This document shows, piece by piece, positions 35,111 through 44,000 of a stretch of 64,000 bases of DNA; the stretch's first letter is position 1; every line of letters starts with the position of its first letter. This stretch comes from Mycobacterium yunnanensis (GTDB lineage: Bacteria; Actinomycetota; Actinomycetes; Mycobacteriales; Mycobacteriaceae), in contig NZ_JACKVK010000013.1 in NCBI RefSeq assembly GCF_025823185.1, positions 411,151-475,150 of the forward strand, in the 5' to 3' direction. Under the pieces are notes generated by a model that worked only from the letters and a program-made list of their open reading frames with translations, searched no databases and was not told where the DNA came from. A program made the translations under genes and the position numbers.

Positions 35111-35183
35111 CTCCCCCGCGTGGACTCGAACCACGAACCTGCCGATTAACAGTCGGCTGCTCTGCCAATTGAGCTACAGGGGA
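35111..35183 (-). tRNA. tRNA-Asn (GUU)
   Basis: On the minus strand the acceptor arms TCCCCTG and CGGGGGA pair with one G-U. The D arm TAGCTCAATTGGCAGAGCA, anticodon loop CTGTTAA (anticodon GTT) and T arm CGTGG-TTCGAGT-CCACG are complete. It is 73 nt with discriminator G. No duplicated 3' fragment is seen in the window, so this tRNA is not occupied here. Confidence 0.93.
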
Positions 35184-35364
35184 ATAGCACTCGGTCTGCG
35201 GGACGCGCCCGATGACCGAGCGTTGACTCTAGCGCATGGATGCCGGAAGTCCGATATCGGGCAGGTGAGCGGGGGCTGAGTGGGGGCGGAGCGCCTCCGT
35301 TCCGTCACCACTGGCTCGCACGAGGCAGGATGGACGCAATGCACTGCCGCGAGAGAGGTACCCC

Positions 35365-35595
35365 GTGATCCGCGTCGCCGCCGTCATGGCCGTTGGATAT
35401 GTCCTTGGGGCAAAGGCGGGCCGCCGCCGCTACGAACAGATCGCGACGACGTTCCGCGCGGTCACCGGAAGCCCGGCCACCAAGGCCGTGCTGGATGCGG
35501 GGCGGCGCAAGATCGCCGACCGGGTGTCACCAGACGGCACTCTGACGCCGATCGACGCCGACACCGCCGTCTGGCAGCCCGAGAAGAAGCGCTAG
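35365..35595 (+). CDS. Conserved small mycobacterial protein (Rv2342-like), 76 aa
   Basis: A short protein beginning MIRVAAVMAVGYVLGAKAGR, a hydrophobic helix followed by the basic RRRYEQI, which resembles a conserved small gene upstream of dnaG in mycobacteria. GTG 35365 has a GAGAGAGG ribosome site. The remaining residues are polar. It overlaps the convergent secreted-protein gene by 4 nt. The function is unknown; membrane association is likely. Confidence 0.7.
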   Translation: MIRVAAVMAVGYVLGAKAGRRRYEQIATTFRAVTGSPATKAVLDAGRRKIADRVSPDGTLTPIDADTAVWQPEKKR

Positions 35596-35879
35596 GAGAG
35601 CGGCTGACGCCAGGTCTGGCCCGGCGCCAGGTTGCCGGTGGAGACACCAAAGCCGCTGTTGGGCCCGAAGGTGCCGAAGTTAGGTGTGCCGATGTTCGTC
35701 GGATTGCCATTCGAGTAGCCCACGCACACCGGATCGGAGCCGTTGGTGGTGACCGTCGCCAGGCACGGTGCGGCAACGGCCTGACCTGCGCCGCTGGCGA
35801 ACGCGATCGCGAGCGGAGCGGCGACGGCGGAGATCGCCAAGGCTCCTGCGGTGGCAATTCGGCGTGCGCTGACGGTCAT
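35592..35879 (-). CDS. Small secreted protein, 95 aa
   Basis: An exported protein with a signal peptide of about 37 residues (arginine-rich start, hydrophobic core, cleavage near AVAAP). The short mature part has two cysteines, in APCLATVTTNG and DPVCVGYSNG, which could form a disulfide. A Gly/Asn/Phe-rich tail follows (IGTPNFGTFGPNSGFGV). Similar short secreted proteins are found in mycobacteria, but I cannot name a family with confidence. It lies after dnaG on the same strand, 55 nt upstream of the stop of that gene. Confidence 0.65.
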   Translation of the reverse strand: MTVSARRIATAGALAISAVAAPLAIAFASGAGQAVAAPCLATVTTNGSDPVCVGYSNGNPTNIGTPNFGTFGPNSGFGVSTGNLAPGQTWRQPLS

Positions 35880-35933
35880 GACGTGCCCTTCGTTGGAAAT
35901 GACGGCGAGCTCACCATAGCGCGGTGAGCACGA

Positions 35934-37865
35934 TCACGCAGTAAGGTCGTCGCCGCTGGCCCGCTCCAGCAGACTGCGCCGGTAGGTCTCCATCGCCACC
36001 AGGTCGCCGAACAGAGCGTTGTATTCCTCGTCGTTGTCCACCGGGGACATGCGCTGTAGCTTGGACTTCATCTCGGCGATCTGCCTGCCGACCCACACTT
36101 CCTGTAGGCGAGCCAAGACCCCGCCGATGTAGCGGGCCAGCCGGTCGTCGTCTTCGACCCGGAACGCCTCGACCCCCAGCTCGTTGATCAGGTTCGCCAC
36201 CTGTGGGGAGGTCGCCTGCTCGCGGACCGCGTCGATCCACTGCCCGCCCGTGCCACCGGCCGACATGCCACCGGCCGCCGCGATCGCCGAGCGCACCGCC
36301 GCGTAGGCGGGATGGGTGAAGCTCTCCACGGTCAGGGTGTCGAAGACCGGTCCCGCGATGGCCGGGTATTGCAGCGCCGCCTTGAGCGAATCGCGTTGCG
36401 GCCACAGCGTCGGATCCTTGGGATCGGGCCGGGGAACGGCGGCGGCCTCCGCCGGCGCGGCGGCGGCGTTGCGGCGGGTGTCGCGCCGCTGCGGGTTGCC
36501 ACCTGCCTTGGCGGTTTCGCGCACCCGGCCGATGACCTGGGCGACGTCGTCCCACCCCACCCAGCCGGCGAGCTGGCGCGCGTACTCGTCGCGCAGTGTC
36601 GGGTCCTTGATCCTGGCCGCCATCGGCACGCAGCGTCGTAGCGCCGACACCCGGCCCTCCGCACTGTCCAGGTCGTGATCGGCCAGAGCGGTGCGAATCA
36701 CGAACTCGAACAAGGGCGTTCGACGGGCCACCAAGTCGCGCAGGGCTGCGTCCCCGGCCTTCAACCGAAGGTCGCACGGGTCCATGCCCTCGTCGGCCAC
36801 TGCCACGAACGACTGACCCGAGAGGTTCTGCTCACCCTCGAACGCCTTGACCGCCGCCGCGCGGCCCGCCGCGTCACCGTCGAAGACGTAGATCAGCTCA
36901 CCGCGAAAGAAGTTGTCGTCCATCATGAGTCGGCGAAGCATCGACAGGTGCTCCTCGCCGAAGGCCGTGCCGCACGAGGCGACCGCCGTCGTCACCCCCG
37001 CCATGTGCATGGCCATCACGTCGGTGTAGCCCTCCACCACCACGGCCTGGTGTCCCTTGGCGATGTCACGCTTGGCCAGATCCAGCCCGAAGAGGACGTT
37101 GGACTTCTTGTAGAGCACCGTTTCCGGGGTGTTCAGATACTTGGCGGTCATCGTGTCGTCGTCGAAGATCCGGCGCGCACCGAAGCCGATGACCTCGTTG
37201 CTGCTGGCCCGGATCGGCCACAGTAGGCGCCGGTGGAAACGGTCGCGGGGGCCGCGGCGACCCTCCATCGACAACCCGGCCGCCTCCAGCTCCTTGAACT
37301 CGAAACCCTTGCGTATCAAGTGCTTCGTCAGGCTGTCCCAGCCCGACGGCGCGAAACCGCAGCCGAAGTGCGCGGCCGACGCGGCGTCGAAGTTGCGCTC
37401 GACGAGGTACTGACGCGCCGGTGCGGCCTCGTCGGACTGCAGCGCCTCGGCGTAGAACGCCTGGGCGGCGGCGTTGGCGGCGATGAGCCTGCTGCGGCTG
37501 CCCTTGTCCCTCTGCACGTTCGTCGTCGAACCGCCGGTGTAGGTGACGGTGTAGTTGATGCGGTCGGCCAGCATCTCGACGGCCTCGACGAAGCTGACGT
37601 GTTCGATCTTCTGCAGGAATGCGTAGACGTCACCGCCCTCGCCGCAGCCAAAGCAATGGAAGTGGCCGTGGTTGGGGCGGACGTGGAACGACGGTGACTT
37701 CTCGTCGTGGAATGGGCAGAGCCCCTTCATCGAGTCCGCACCCGCGCGGCGCAACTGCACGTAGTCGCCGACGAGGTCTTCGATGCGGGTGCCTTCGCGA
37801 ATGGCCGCGATGTCGCGGTCGGGAATCCGCCCGCCCCGCGTCCCTTCGCTCCTGCCAGCAGCCAC
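35934..37865 (-). CDS. dnaG: DNA primase
   Basis: A 643-residue bacterial primase that makes RNA primers for replication. The N-terminal zinc-binding domain has GLCPFHDEKSPSFHV and HFHCFGCGEGGD. The TOPRIM core has AVVVEGYTDVMAMHMAG and YVFDGDAAGRAA with the catalytic acidic residues. The C-terminal third is the helicase-binding domain. The start is GTG 37865, 4 nt after the dgt stop, so the two genes form an operon, as I recall for Rv2343c/Rv2344c. Confidence 0.97.
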   Translation of the reverse strand: MAAGRSEGTRGGRIPDRDIAAIREGTRIEDLVGDYVQLRRAGADSMKGLCPFHDEKSPSFHVRPNHGHFHCFGCGEGGDVYAFLQKIEHVSFVEAVEMLADRINYTVTYTGGSTTNVQRDKGSRSRLIAANAAAQAFYAEALQSDEAAPARQYLVERNFDAASAAHFGCGFAPSGWDSLTKHLIRKGFEFKELEAAGLSMEGRRGPRDRFHRRLLWPIRASSNEVIGFGARRIFDDDTMTAKYLNTPETVLYKKSNVLFGLDLAKRDIAKGHQAVVVEGYTDVMAMHMAGVTTAVASCGTAFGEEHLSMLRRLMMDDNFFRGELIYVFDGDAAGRAAAVKAFEGEQNLSGQSFVAVADEGMDPCDLRLKAGDAALRDLVARRTPLFEFVIRTALADHDLDSAEGRVSALRRCVPMAARIKDPTLRDEYARQLAGWVGWDDVAQVIGRVRETAKAGGNPQRRDTRRNAAAAPAEAAAVPRPDPKDPTLWPQRDSLKAALQYPAIAGPVFDTLTVESFTHPAYAAVRSAIAAAGGMSAGGTGGQWIDAVREQATSPQVANLINELGVEAFRVEDDDRLARYIGGVLARLQEVWVGRQIAEMKSKLQRMSPVDNDEEYNALFGDLVAMETYRRSLLERASGDDLTA

Positions 37866-37869
37866 CCGC

Positions 37870-39150
37870 TCAGTCTAGGGGCCGCGGCGAGCGCGCCCGG
37901 TGCACGCGTTCCAGCCGGCCCTCGGTGTAGGAGGCGATCTGGTCGATCACCACCCGCAGCCGTGCTCCGTCGTCGGCGGCCGCGGCGAACTCGGGGGCGA
38001 ACTGCGGGTCCAGGCTGCTCGGGGCCTGCGCCCACAACGCCAAGGCCACCTCGTGGACGAGGGTGCGCTGATCGGCCTGAACCTGCAGGTGCTGATGGTC
38101 GGACATGATGAACTGCAGGGCCAGCATCTTGAGCACCGCGACCTCGGAGCGCACCAGGGCGGGCACCGCGAGGTTGGTGTCGAAGCGCGCCAGCCGACCG
38201 TGGCCCGCGACCTCCCGGGTCGCCGAGATCGCCGCGGTGGCGAACCGGCCGACCAGCTCGCTGGTCAACCGCTTGAGAGCCACCGACGCCGCGACGGAAC
38301 CGTCGTACTTGCCGACCGCGGCCACCACCGGGATCTGGGACAAGCGCTGCGCGGCGGCCAGCAGATCCTCCGAGCGGACCGCGTCGAAGGACGCGGCGCC
38401 CAACCGGGCCAGCGAGGTGGCCGCATCGGTGTCGGCGAGCACGCGCAGGTCGATGCGCCCGGAGATCACCCCGTCCTCGACGTCGTGAACGGAGTAGGCG
38501 ACGTCGTCGGCCCAGTCCATCACCTGCGCTTCCAGGCACGGCCGGCGCTGCGGGGCACCCTCGCGCATCCAGTCGGCCCACGGCATGTCGTCGTCGTAGA
38601 AGCCGAACTTCCTGCGGTCGCCCCGCGGCCAGGGGTACTTCGTCACCGCGTCCTGAGACGCCCTGGTGAGATTCAGCCCCACCGAACGACCCTCGGCGTC
38701 AAGCACTTTGGGCTCCAGCCGCGACAGGATGCGGAAGTTCTGCGCGTTGCCCTCGAAACCGCCGAACGGCTTGGCGATCTCGTCGAGCGCGCGTTCTCCG
38801 TTGTGGCCGTACGGCGGATGTCCGATGTCGTGAGCCAGCCCGGCCAGGTCGACCAGATCGGGATCGCACCCCAAGCCGACGGCCATCCCGCGGCCGATCT
38901 GCGCCACCTCCAGGGAATGGGTCAGCCGGGTGCGCGGGGTGTCGCCTTCCCTTGGGCCGACCACTTGCGTCTTGTCGGCCAGCCGCCGAAAGGCCGCACT
39001 GTGCAGCACCCTGGCCCGGTCGCGGGCGAAGTCGGTGCGGCGCTCGCCGTCGGTTCCGGGAAGGGCAGCACCCTTCGGCGACTCGACCACCGGGCGTTCC
39101 CGGTCGAAGGCCGAGTACCGATCCTCGTCGCCGTCCAGATAGTGCGTCAC
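37870..39150 (-). CDS. dgt: Deoxyguanosinetriphosphate triphosphohydrolase-like protein
   Basis: A 426-residue HD-domain dNTP triphosphohydrolase, which removes triphosphate from dNTPs. The metal motif is LAGLAHDIGHPPYGHNGERA. An upstream TRLTHSLEVAQIGRG and a later MDWADDVAYSVHDVEDGV complete the HD site. GTG 39150 is the likely start. It is translated just before dnaG, which links nucleotide pool control to priming. The open frame on the opposite strand across this gene is only the extended frame of the TPM-domain gene. Confidence 0.95.
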   Translation of the reverse strand: MTHYLDGDEDRYSAFDRERPVVESPKGAALPGTDGERRTDFARDRARVLHSAAFRRLADKTQVVGPREGDTPRTRLTHSLEVAQIGRGMAVGLGCDPDLVDLAGLAHDIGHPPYGHNGERALDEIAKPFGGFEGNAQNFRILSRLEPKVLDAEGRSVGLNLTRASQDAVTKYPWPRGDRRKFGFYDDDMPWADWMREGAPQRRPCLEAQVMDWADDVAYSVHDVEDGVISGRIDLRVLADTDAATSLARLGAASFDAVRSEDLLAAAQRLSQIPVVAAVGKYDGSVAASVALKRLTSELVGRFATAAISATREVAGHGRLARFDTNLAVPALVRSEVAVLKMLALQFIMSDHQHLQVQADQRTLVHEVALALWAQAPSSLDPQFAPEFAAAADDGARLRVVIDQIASYTEGRLERVHRARSPRPLD

Positions 39151-39222
39151 CGATGGACAGTCTGCCAGGGCGGTGTGGCGGTCTCGGCCGCCCGTCGGCC
39201 GTGGCGCACTAGATTGGCGGTC

Positions 39223-41244
39223 ATGAGCAGGAATCCAAGGGCAGCCCGCGTTCTCGGCATGCTCCTCGCAGTGCTGACCGTGGGCGCCCTGCTGTCGCCC
39301 ACCCTCCCCACGGCCAGCGCGTCACCGCCGCTCCGGCTGACCAACTACATCACCGATCAGGCCGGCGTGCTGGACTCCGCGGCGCTGGCCACCGTGACGG
39401 GCGCCGTCGACGATCTGTACGACGCTCGCCGGGTGCGCCTCTGGGTCGTCTTCGTCCCGACCTTCTCCGGTCAGAGCGGGGTGGCGTGGGCGCAAAGGAC
39501 GATGGAGATCAACGACTTCCAGCGCGACCAGGACGCCCTGCTGGCCGTGGCCACCCAGGACCGCGACTACGCGCTACTGGCAGGCAAGGGCATCATGGGC
39601 AATTCCGAGCAGGCCGATCTTCGGCGCAACGCGGTGGAACCGGCCCTGCGCCAGGGCGACTGGGCCGGCGCCGCCACCGCGGCGGCCACCGGATTGAAGG
39701 GCGCGGGCACGGCGTCGTCGAGCGTGTCGTGGGTGGCCATCGCCGCCGTCCTCGCGGTGATCCTGCTGGCGGTTCTCGCGCTGCTGGTCTGGCAGCGCCG
39801 TCGCCGGCGGCGGCGTCGCGAAGCCGAGTTCGAAGCCGCCAAGCGGGTCGACCCAGCCGACCCCCGGGCACTGTCCTCGCTGTCGCTGGACGCCCTCGAC
39901 GACCTGTCCAAGTCGATCGTGGTGGAGGTCGACAACGCCGTGCGCACCAGTGACAACGAACTGACCTTGGCCGTGGAGGAGTTCGGCGAGCGGGACACCG
40001 CGCCGTTCACCAAGGCAGTCGACGGTGCCAAAACCGCACTGACACAGGCCTTCAACGCTCGGCAGATCCTCGACGACACCATCCCCGAGACGCCGCAGCA
40101 GCGTCGCGATCTGCTCACCCGCGTCATCGTCGCCGCCGCCAGAGCCGACGACGAGCTCGAGGCGCAACGCGAGGCCTTCGGCAAGCTGCGCGACCTCGTC
40201 GTCAACGCACCGGACCGCCTCGACACCCTTACCCAGCAGATGGTCGACCTGACCGCGCGGACCGAACCCGCCGAGCGGACCCTCGCCGCGCTGCACTCAC
40301 AGTTCTCCGAGACCGCGCTGGCGTCGGTCGCCGACAACGTCGAACACGCCCGCCAGCGGTTGGCCTTCGCCGACCAGAACATCGGCCAGGCCCGGGCCCT
40401 CGTCGCCAAGCCTGCGGGCAGCCAGGGCGGGCTGGTTGACGCCGTCCGCGCGGCGGAGTCCGGACTGGGCCAGGCCCGGACCCTCCTCGACGCGGTCGAC
40501 AGCGCGTCCACCGACATCAACCGTGCGGTGGCCGCACTGCCCGCGTCGATCGCCGACATCGGCAACGGGATCACCGCCGCGACCGCCCAGCTGGCCAGGG
40601 GCGACGTCCCGCGCGCCGCCGAACTCAGCGCGGCCCGCGACGCCGCCGTCGCGGCCGTCGCCCACGCCCAGAGCGCCGGGACCGCCGACCCGCTGGGCGC
40701 CTTCACCCAGTTGACGCAGGCCGACGCGACGCTGGATCAGCTGCTCGCGGCGATCAGCGACGAGGTCGAGGCCGCCGCCCGGTTGAACCGCGCGTGTGAC
40801 CAGGCCTTGCTCAACGCACAGGCGCAGGTGCGGTCGGTGTCGGACTTCGTCGACACGCGCCGCGGCAGCGTCGGCCCCGAGGCCCGCACCCGTTTGGCCG
40901 AAGCCGTGCGGCAGTTGGAGGCCGCGAACGCGGTGCGGGCGACCAACCCGGCCGAGGGCATCCAGCGCGCCAACGGCGCGGCGACGTTGGCGGTGCAGGC
41001 CCAGTCGATGGCCCACGCCGACGTCAGTGCCGCACAGCGTCAGTACACCGGCCGGTACGGCGGCGGTGGGTTCGGCGGCGGAGGCGGCGGCAACATGGGT
41101 GCCGTCCTCGGCGGCATCCTGATCGGCAACATCCTCTCCGGCGCGATGCGCGGCGGCATGGGCGGAGGCGGCGGTGGGGACTGGAGCCCAGGGTCGTTCG
41201 GCGGTTCCGGCGGCGACTGGGGTGGCGGCGGCGGACGGTTCTAA
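39223..41244 (+). CDS. TPM-domain membrane protein (Rv2345-like)
   Basis: A 673-residue protein. A signal peptide (residues 1-30) precedes a TPM domain at about 35-165, with TNYITDQAGVLDSAALATVT and DYALLAGKGIMGNSEQ. A single membrane helix follows (SVSWVAIAAVLAVILLAVLA), then a basic stop-transfer region. The rest is a long helical, coiled-coil-like region (about 210-620), and the tail is glycine-rich (GGGGFGGGGGG, GSGGDWGGGGGRF). The TPM domain is thus outside and the coiled coil inside. ATG 39223 is used; the open frame extends far upstream over dgt only as a shadow. The function is not established. Confidence 0.85.
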   Translation: MSRNPRAARVLGMLLAVLTVGALLSPTLPTASASPPLRLTNYITDQAGVLDSAALATVTGAVDDLYDARRVRLWVVFVPTFSGQSGVAWAQRTMEINDFQRDQDALLAVATQDRDYALLAGKGIMGNSEQADLRRNAVEPALRQGDWAGAATAAATGLKGAGTASSSVSWVAIAAVLAVILLAVLALLVWQRRRRRRRREAEFEAAKRVDPADPRALSSLSLDALDDLSKSIVVEVDNAVRTSDNELTLAVEEFGERDTAPFTKAVDGAKTALTQAFNARQILDDTIPETPQQRRDLLTRVIVAAARADDELEAQREAFGKLRDLVVNAPDRLDTLTQQMVDLTARTEPAERTLAALHSQFSETALASVADNVEHARQRLAFADQNIGQARALVAKPAGSQGGLVDAVRAAESGLGQARTLLDAVDSASTDINRAVAALPASIADIGNGITAATAQLARGDVPRAAELSAARDAAVAAVAHAQSAGTADPLGAFTQLTQADATLDQLLAAISDEVEAAARLNRACDQALLNAQAQVRSVSDFVDTRRGSVGPEARTRLAEAVRQLEAANAVRATNPAEGIQRANGAATLAVQAQSMAHADVSAAQRQYTGRYGGGGFGGGGGGNMGAVLGGILIGNILSGAMRGGMGGGGGGDWSPGSFGGSGGDWGGGGGRF

Positions 41245-41271
41245 CCCGTTACCCCCTCCCCCCGCGAGCGT

Positions 41272-41293
41272 GCGTGTTGGTACGGCGACACGC
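41272..41293. other. Small inverted repeat after the TPM gene
   Basis: GCGTGT and ACACGC form a 6-bp inverted repeat with a 10-nt loop, 27 nt after the TPM stop. It could be a weak terminator or a dispersed intergenic element; no second copy is in the window. Confidence 0.25.
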
Positions 41294-41319
41294 CCGAGTT
41301 CTTGGCATTCTGTGCACCC

Positions 41320-41664
41320 TCACGCCGCCCAAACGAGCTGCCACTCCAGGTCGATGCGGCGCACGGTCTCCACGGGCCGCCGCCGCACGTCGTCGGAGGC
41401 GATCGACATCACGTTCCAGTCAAGTTCGTGGAGGGTCGCGCTTCTGTCGGTCGCGTCTGAGCGGTCCGGGTCGCCGTGAAAGGTGAATCCGTCGTACTCG
41501 ACCATTAAGCTGCTTGCCGGTCAGACGAAATCGACTAATCCACAGGCAACCGTTCAGGTCGGTGGTGTCGAATTGCAATAGGGGCGTTGGCACGCCACGA
41601 GCGACCTCATCAGCCTCGCCTCGCTCTCCATCGGTGACTCGGCCTGCGGACCGGCGAGCGGATT
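41320..41664 (-). pseudogene. DUF559 (restriction-endonuclease-fold) gene relic with two frameshifts
   Basis: Three successive minus-strand frames together give one DUF559-like sequence: NPLAGPQAESPMESEARLMR with SLVA, then RGVPTPLLQFDTTDLNGCLW with ISRFRLTGKQL, then MVEYDGFTFHGDPDRSD with ATLHELDWNVMSIASDDV. This is the C-terminal endonuclease-like domain of mycobacterial DUF559/AbiEi-type proteins, with the E-Y-D-G acidic motif. Frameshifts lie at about 41597 and 41506. The N-terminal wing-helix part is missing, probably cut off by the accessory operon that starts at 41824. I see no other gene between 41245 and 41823. Confidence 0.65.
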
Positions 41665-41823
41665 GAGTTCACCGCTGGCTTCGTCGCGTGGCATCCACCG
41701 CGGCAAGGGCCCGAGGCTGTTGCCAAAAACTGCCTTTTCCGCGATGACTCGGCGATTCTTCCTAGTTCTGTTCGCCGAAACTGCTAGTAATTGCGCTAAC
41801 ACGCTGTCTAGATTGGGGCTCGG

Positions 41824-43002
41824 TTGGCAATCGTATTCATCCCAGGGATCACCGTGCGGCACCAGCGACATCAGGAGCTGGTCGGCCTCGTAAGCCGAGG
41901 CGTCCGCCAACACCGGCACACGATTGCTGTGCATGGTTGCTACTGGTCCGATCTCGCGTCGAGACTCCAGTTCGATGGAACGTCCATCCCTGGATTCTCG
42001 GACGGTGGTCGCGGCGGCGTCGCGACAGGAGACGACGTGGCCGCGATGCTGCTGGACGTCAGAGCCGATGGCGCAGCCGACGACGCTCACGATCGGGCGT
42101 CTCGAGCGATGGCTGCTCGTGCGGCGCTTGTCGCGAACCCTGAAACAGAGCGACGTGCCGCCCGGTTGAGCGCCGCCCTGGACGACATGGTCATCGACCT
42201 TCACAAGATGTCGGCGACGTTCGTGGACGGGCCTGATCCGATACCTCTGACGTGGTTTCGTGACGCCGTGACCCAGGCAATCGCAGATGCCTCAAACACA
42301 CAAACGCAACCGGACGTGGAGGACCTACTCGAGACACTCCAGTGGGCGATCACGTCCGCCCTGTCCAAACGGCGTGCGGCACTCGGGGCTCCATTCGATA
42401 GCGACTTCCGCTGGCAGGACACATTCGCCAGGGTGGGCGACGTCCTCGACAGACGCCTTGGCGGGAGTCGCAGCATCGGTCGGGCAGGCAAAAGAGCAAT
42501 GACCGCTGCGATGCGACTTGGGGTTCGCAAGCGCGTGATGCAGACAATGGCATTCGCCGTAGGCGACATAATTGTGTACACCCAGCACCGGGAACAAATT
42601 CTCGATCGTGTAGACGCGGCCGTGAAGGACGCTGCTCGGCACGGCAACGTTTGCCTTGTCGGACACAGCCTTGGCGGCGTGATCGGACTCGACTATTGCT
42701 TCAGTCGGCACCCGGTGTCCAACCTCGCCACGGTCGGCAGCCAGGTCGGGTTGTTCGCCGAATGGGGCTTCTTCGACATGGCGCCACGAGATGCTCATAC
42801 TGGCAAGTTGATCCCGCCTCTTCCAGTCGACACGTGGATAAACATGTACGATCCCAACGACCTGCTGAGTTTCTATGCCGAATCGTGCTTCACGAACGTC
42901 CATGACGTATTGGTGAATACCAGGGCTCCGTTTCCGGACTCCCATAGCGAGTACTGGCGGTGTGAAGATGTCTACGCGCAACTCGCTGCGCTCATCCCCT
43001 GA
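41824..43002 (+). CDS. Alpha/beta hydrolase (lipase-like), first gene of the caspase/Lon operon
   Basis: A 392-residue protein opening with AIVFIPGITVRHQRHQ, the first strand of an alpha/beta hydrolase. The nucleophile elbow is LVGHSLGGVIGL with Ser282. A probable acid is Asp in MYDPNDLLSF, and the base is His in FPDSHSEYWRC near the C-terminus. A long polar helical insertion (about residues 80-230) separates the first strand from the core. TTG 41824 is used because the fold starts there, with GGGG just upstream; the start is uncertain. The stop overlaps the caspase gene start (TGATG). In NTPase-linked conflict systems such hydrolases can be lipase-like effectors; that role here is inferred. 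Confidence 0.75.
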   Translation: MAIVFIPGITVRHQRHQELVGLVSRGVRQHRHTIAVHGCYWSDLASRLQFDGTSIPGFSDGGRGGVATGDDVAAMLLDVRADGAADDAHDRASRAMAARAALVANPETERRAARLSAALDDMVIDLHKMSATFVDGPDPIPLTWFRDAVTQAIADASNTQTQPDVEDLLETLQWAITSALSKRRAALGAPFDSDFRWQDTFARVGDVLDRRLGGSRSIGRAGKRAMTAAMRLGVRKRVMQTMAFAVGDIIVYTQHREQILDRVDAAVKDAARHGNVCLVGHSLGGVIGLDYCFSRHPVSNLATVGSQVGLFAEWGFFDMAPRDAHTGKLIPPLPVDTWINMYDPNDLLSFYAESCFTNVHDVLVNTRAPFPDSHSEYWRCEDVYAQLAALIP

Positions 43003-44000
43003 TGCCCGCCAATGACTTTGGGGTCGTGCTCGGAGTGTCCCATTACGTCGATCTGGCCCGTCTGGATGGTCCCCAGCACGACGCAAGCGCATTTCGTTCG
43101 TGGCTGGTGGATGGCGCTGGCGTCCCGCCTGAGAACATCGAATTCGTTGCCGCCGCTGACGACGAGGGCAAGCCGGTAGCGGCTAAGCTCGCGGACGCTT
43201 TCGAGCAAATCGTCGACCGCGCTCGCGACCGTGGAGCGTCCCGTAGGCTCTATGTTTACTTCGCCGGACACGGTATAGCCGCGAGCTATTCACACCTCGT
43301 GCTCCTCGCGGCGAACGCGGCTGGTGACAAGCTCAACCACGGTCTCAACACCCGCGAGTATCGCGACGGGCTGGCTTCTGTCGCACCGTTTTCCGAGCAA
43401 CTCTTCTTCTTCGACTGTTGCCGAAAATATGACTGGGTCGCCAAAGGCACGAAGCCGCCATGGACACCAATCACCCCTCAAAGCCTCGCGGTCAAGCAGT
43501 ACACGTTTTACGCTTCTGAGTTCCAGAAGTCGGCTTACGAGCGGGCACCGGTTTTCACTACGATGCGCGGATTGTTCAGTCGTGCTCTGATCTCTGGTTT
43601 AGAGGGGGCAGCCGCAGTGCGGCAATCGGGTGACTGGGTCGTTACCACCGATTCGCTGGCACGCTACCTCCAGCGCAAGGTCCCAGCATTGGCGGCGGAA
43701 CACGACCTACATCAAGAGCCGCAGCGCGAGTTCTCCGGTCCAGCAAATGATCTCGTGATTGTCACGGTAAGTGCGCCCGTCGAACGGTCAGTCACATTTG
43801 AGCTCGCCCCTGAGGAGAAGACGCTACTCGTCTTTACCGCTGCCTACGAACTCGTTGCCGAGCTGATGGCGCCTGCCACCACCGTGGGACTCGCCCCGGG
43901 GCAGTACATGGTGCTGGCCCTACCCTCGCGCAGGAGGACGATAGTCGACGTCGACGGTGGTATCGATCGCCTGTCAGTTACGGTGTCGGCAAATGCCTGA
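43002..44000 (+). CDS. Caspase-like cysteine protease (C14 fold)
   Basis: A 332-residue protein. The first 240 residues form a caspase-like domain: the opening strand FGVVLGVSHYVDL with DGPQHDASAFRSWL, the catalytic His90 in YVYFAGHGIA and the catalytic Cys140 in FFFDCCRKYD. Both dyad residues are present at the expected strand ends, so it should be active. The last 90 residues look like a small beta-sandwich (SVTFELAPEEKTLLVF, GLAPGQYMVLALP). There is no signal peptide. It overlaps the hydrolase gene by 1 nt and the next gene by 8 nt. Bacterial caspases of this kind are usually held inactive until a linked NTPase or sensor triggers them. Confidence 0.85.
   Translation: MPANDFGVVLGVSHYVDLARLDGPQHDASAFRSWLVDGAGVPPENIEFVAAADDEGKPVAAKLADAFEQIVDRARDRGASRRLYVYFAGHGIAASYSHLVLLAANAAGDKLNHGLNTREYRDGLASVAPFSEQLFFFDCCRKYDWVAKGTKPPWTPITPQSLAVKQYTFYASEFQKSAYERAPVFTTMRGLFSRALISGLEGAAAVRQSGDWVVTTDSLARYLQRKVPALAAEHDLHQEPQREFSGPANDLVIVTVSAPVERSVTFELAPEEKTLLVFTAAYELVAELMAPATTVGLAPGQYMVLALPSRRRTIVDVDGGIDRLSVTVSANA

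Noticed and set aside
37900..39222. Long upstream extension of the TPM-gene frame
   Set aside because: The extension is antisense to dgt, which has clear HD motifs; the TPM protein starts with a signal peptide at 39223.
41554..42204. Minus-strand open frame of 216 codons
   Set aside because: Its first part is a shadow of the alpha/beta hydrolase gene; only its last part (from about 41664 down) is meaningful, as the first segment of the DUF559 relic.
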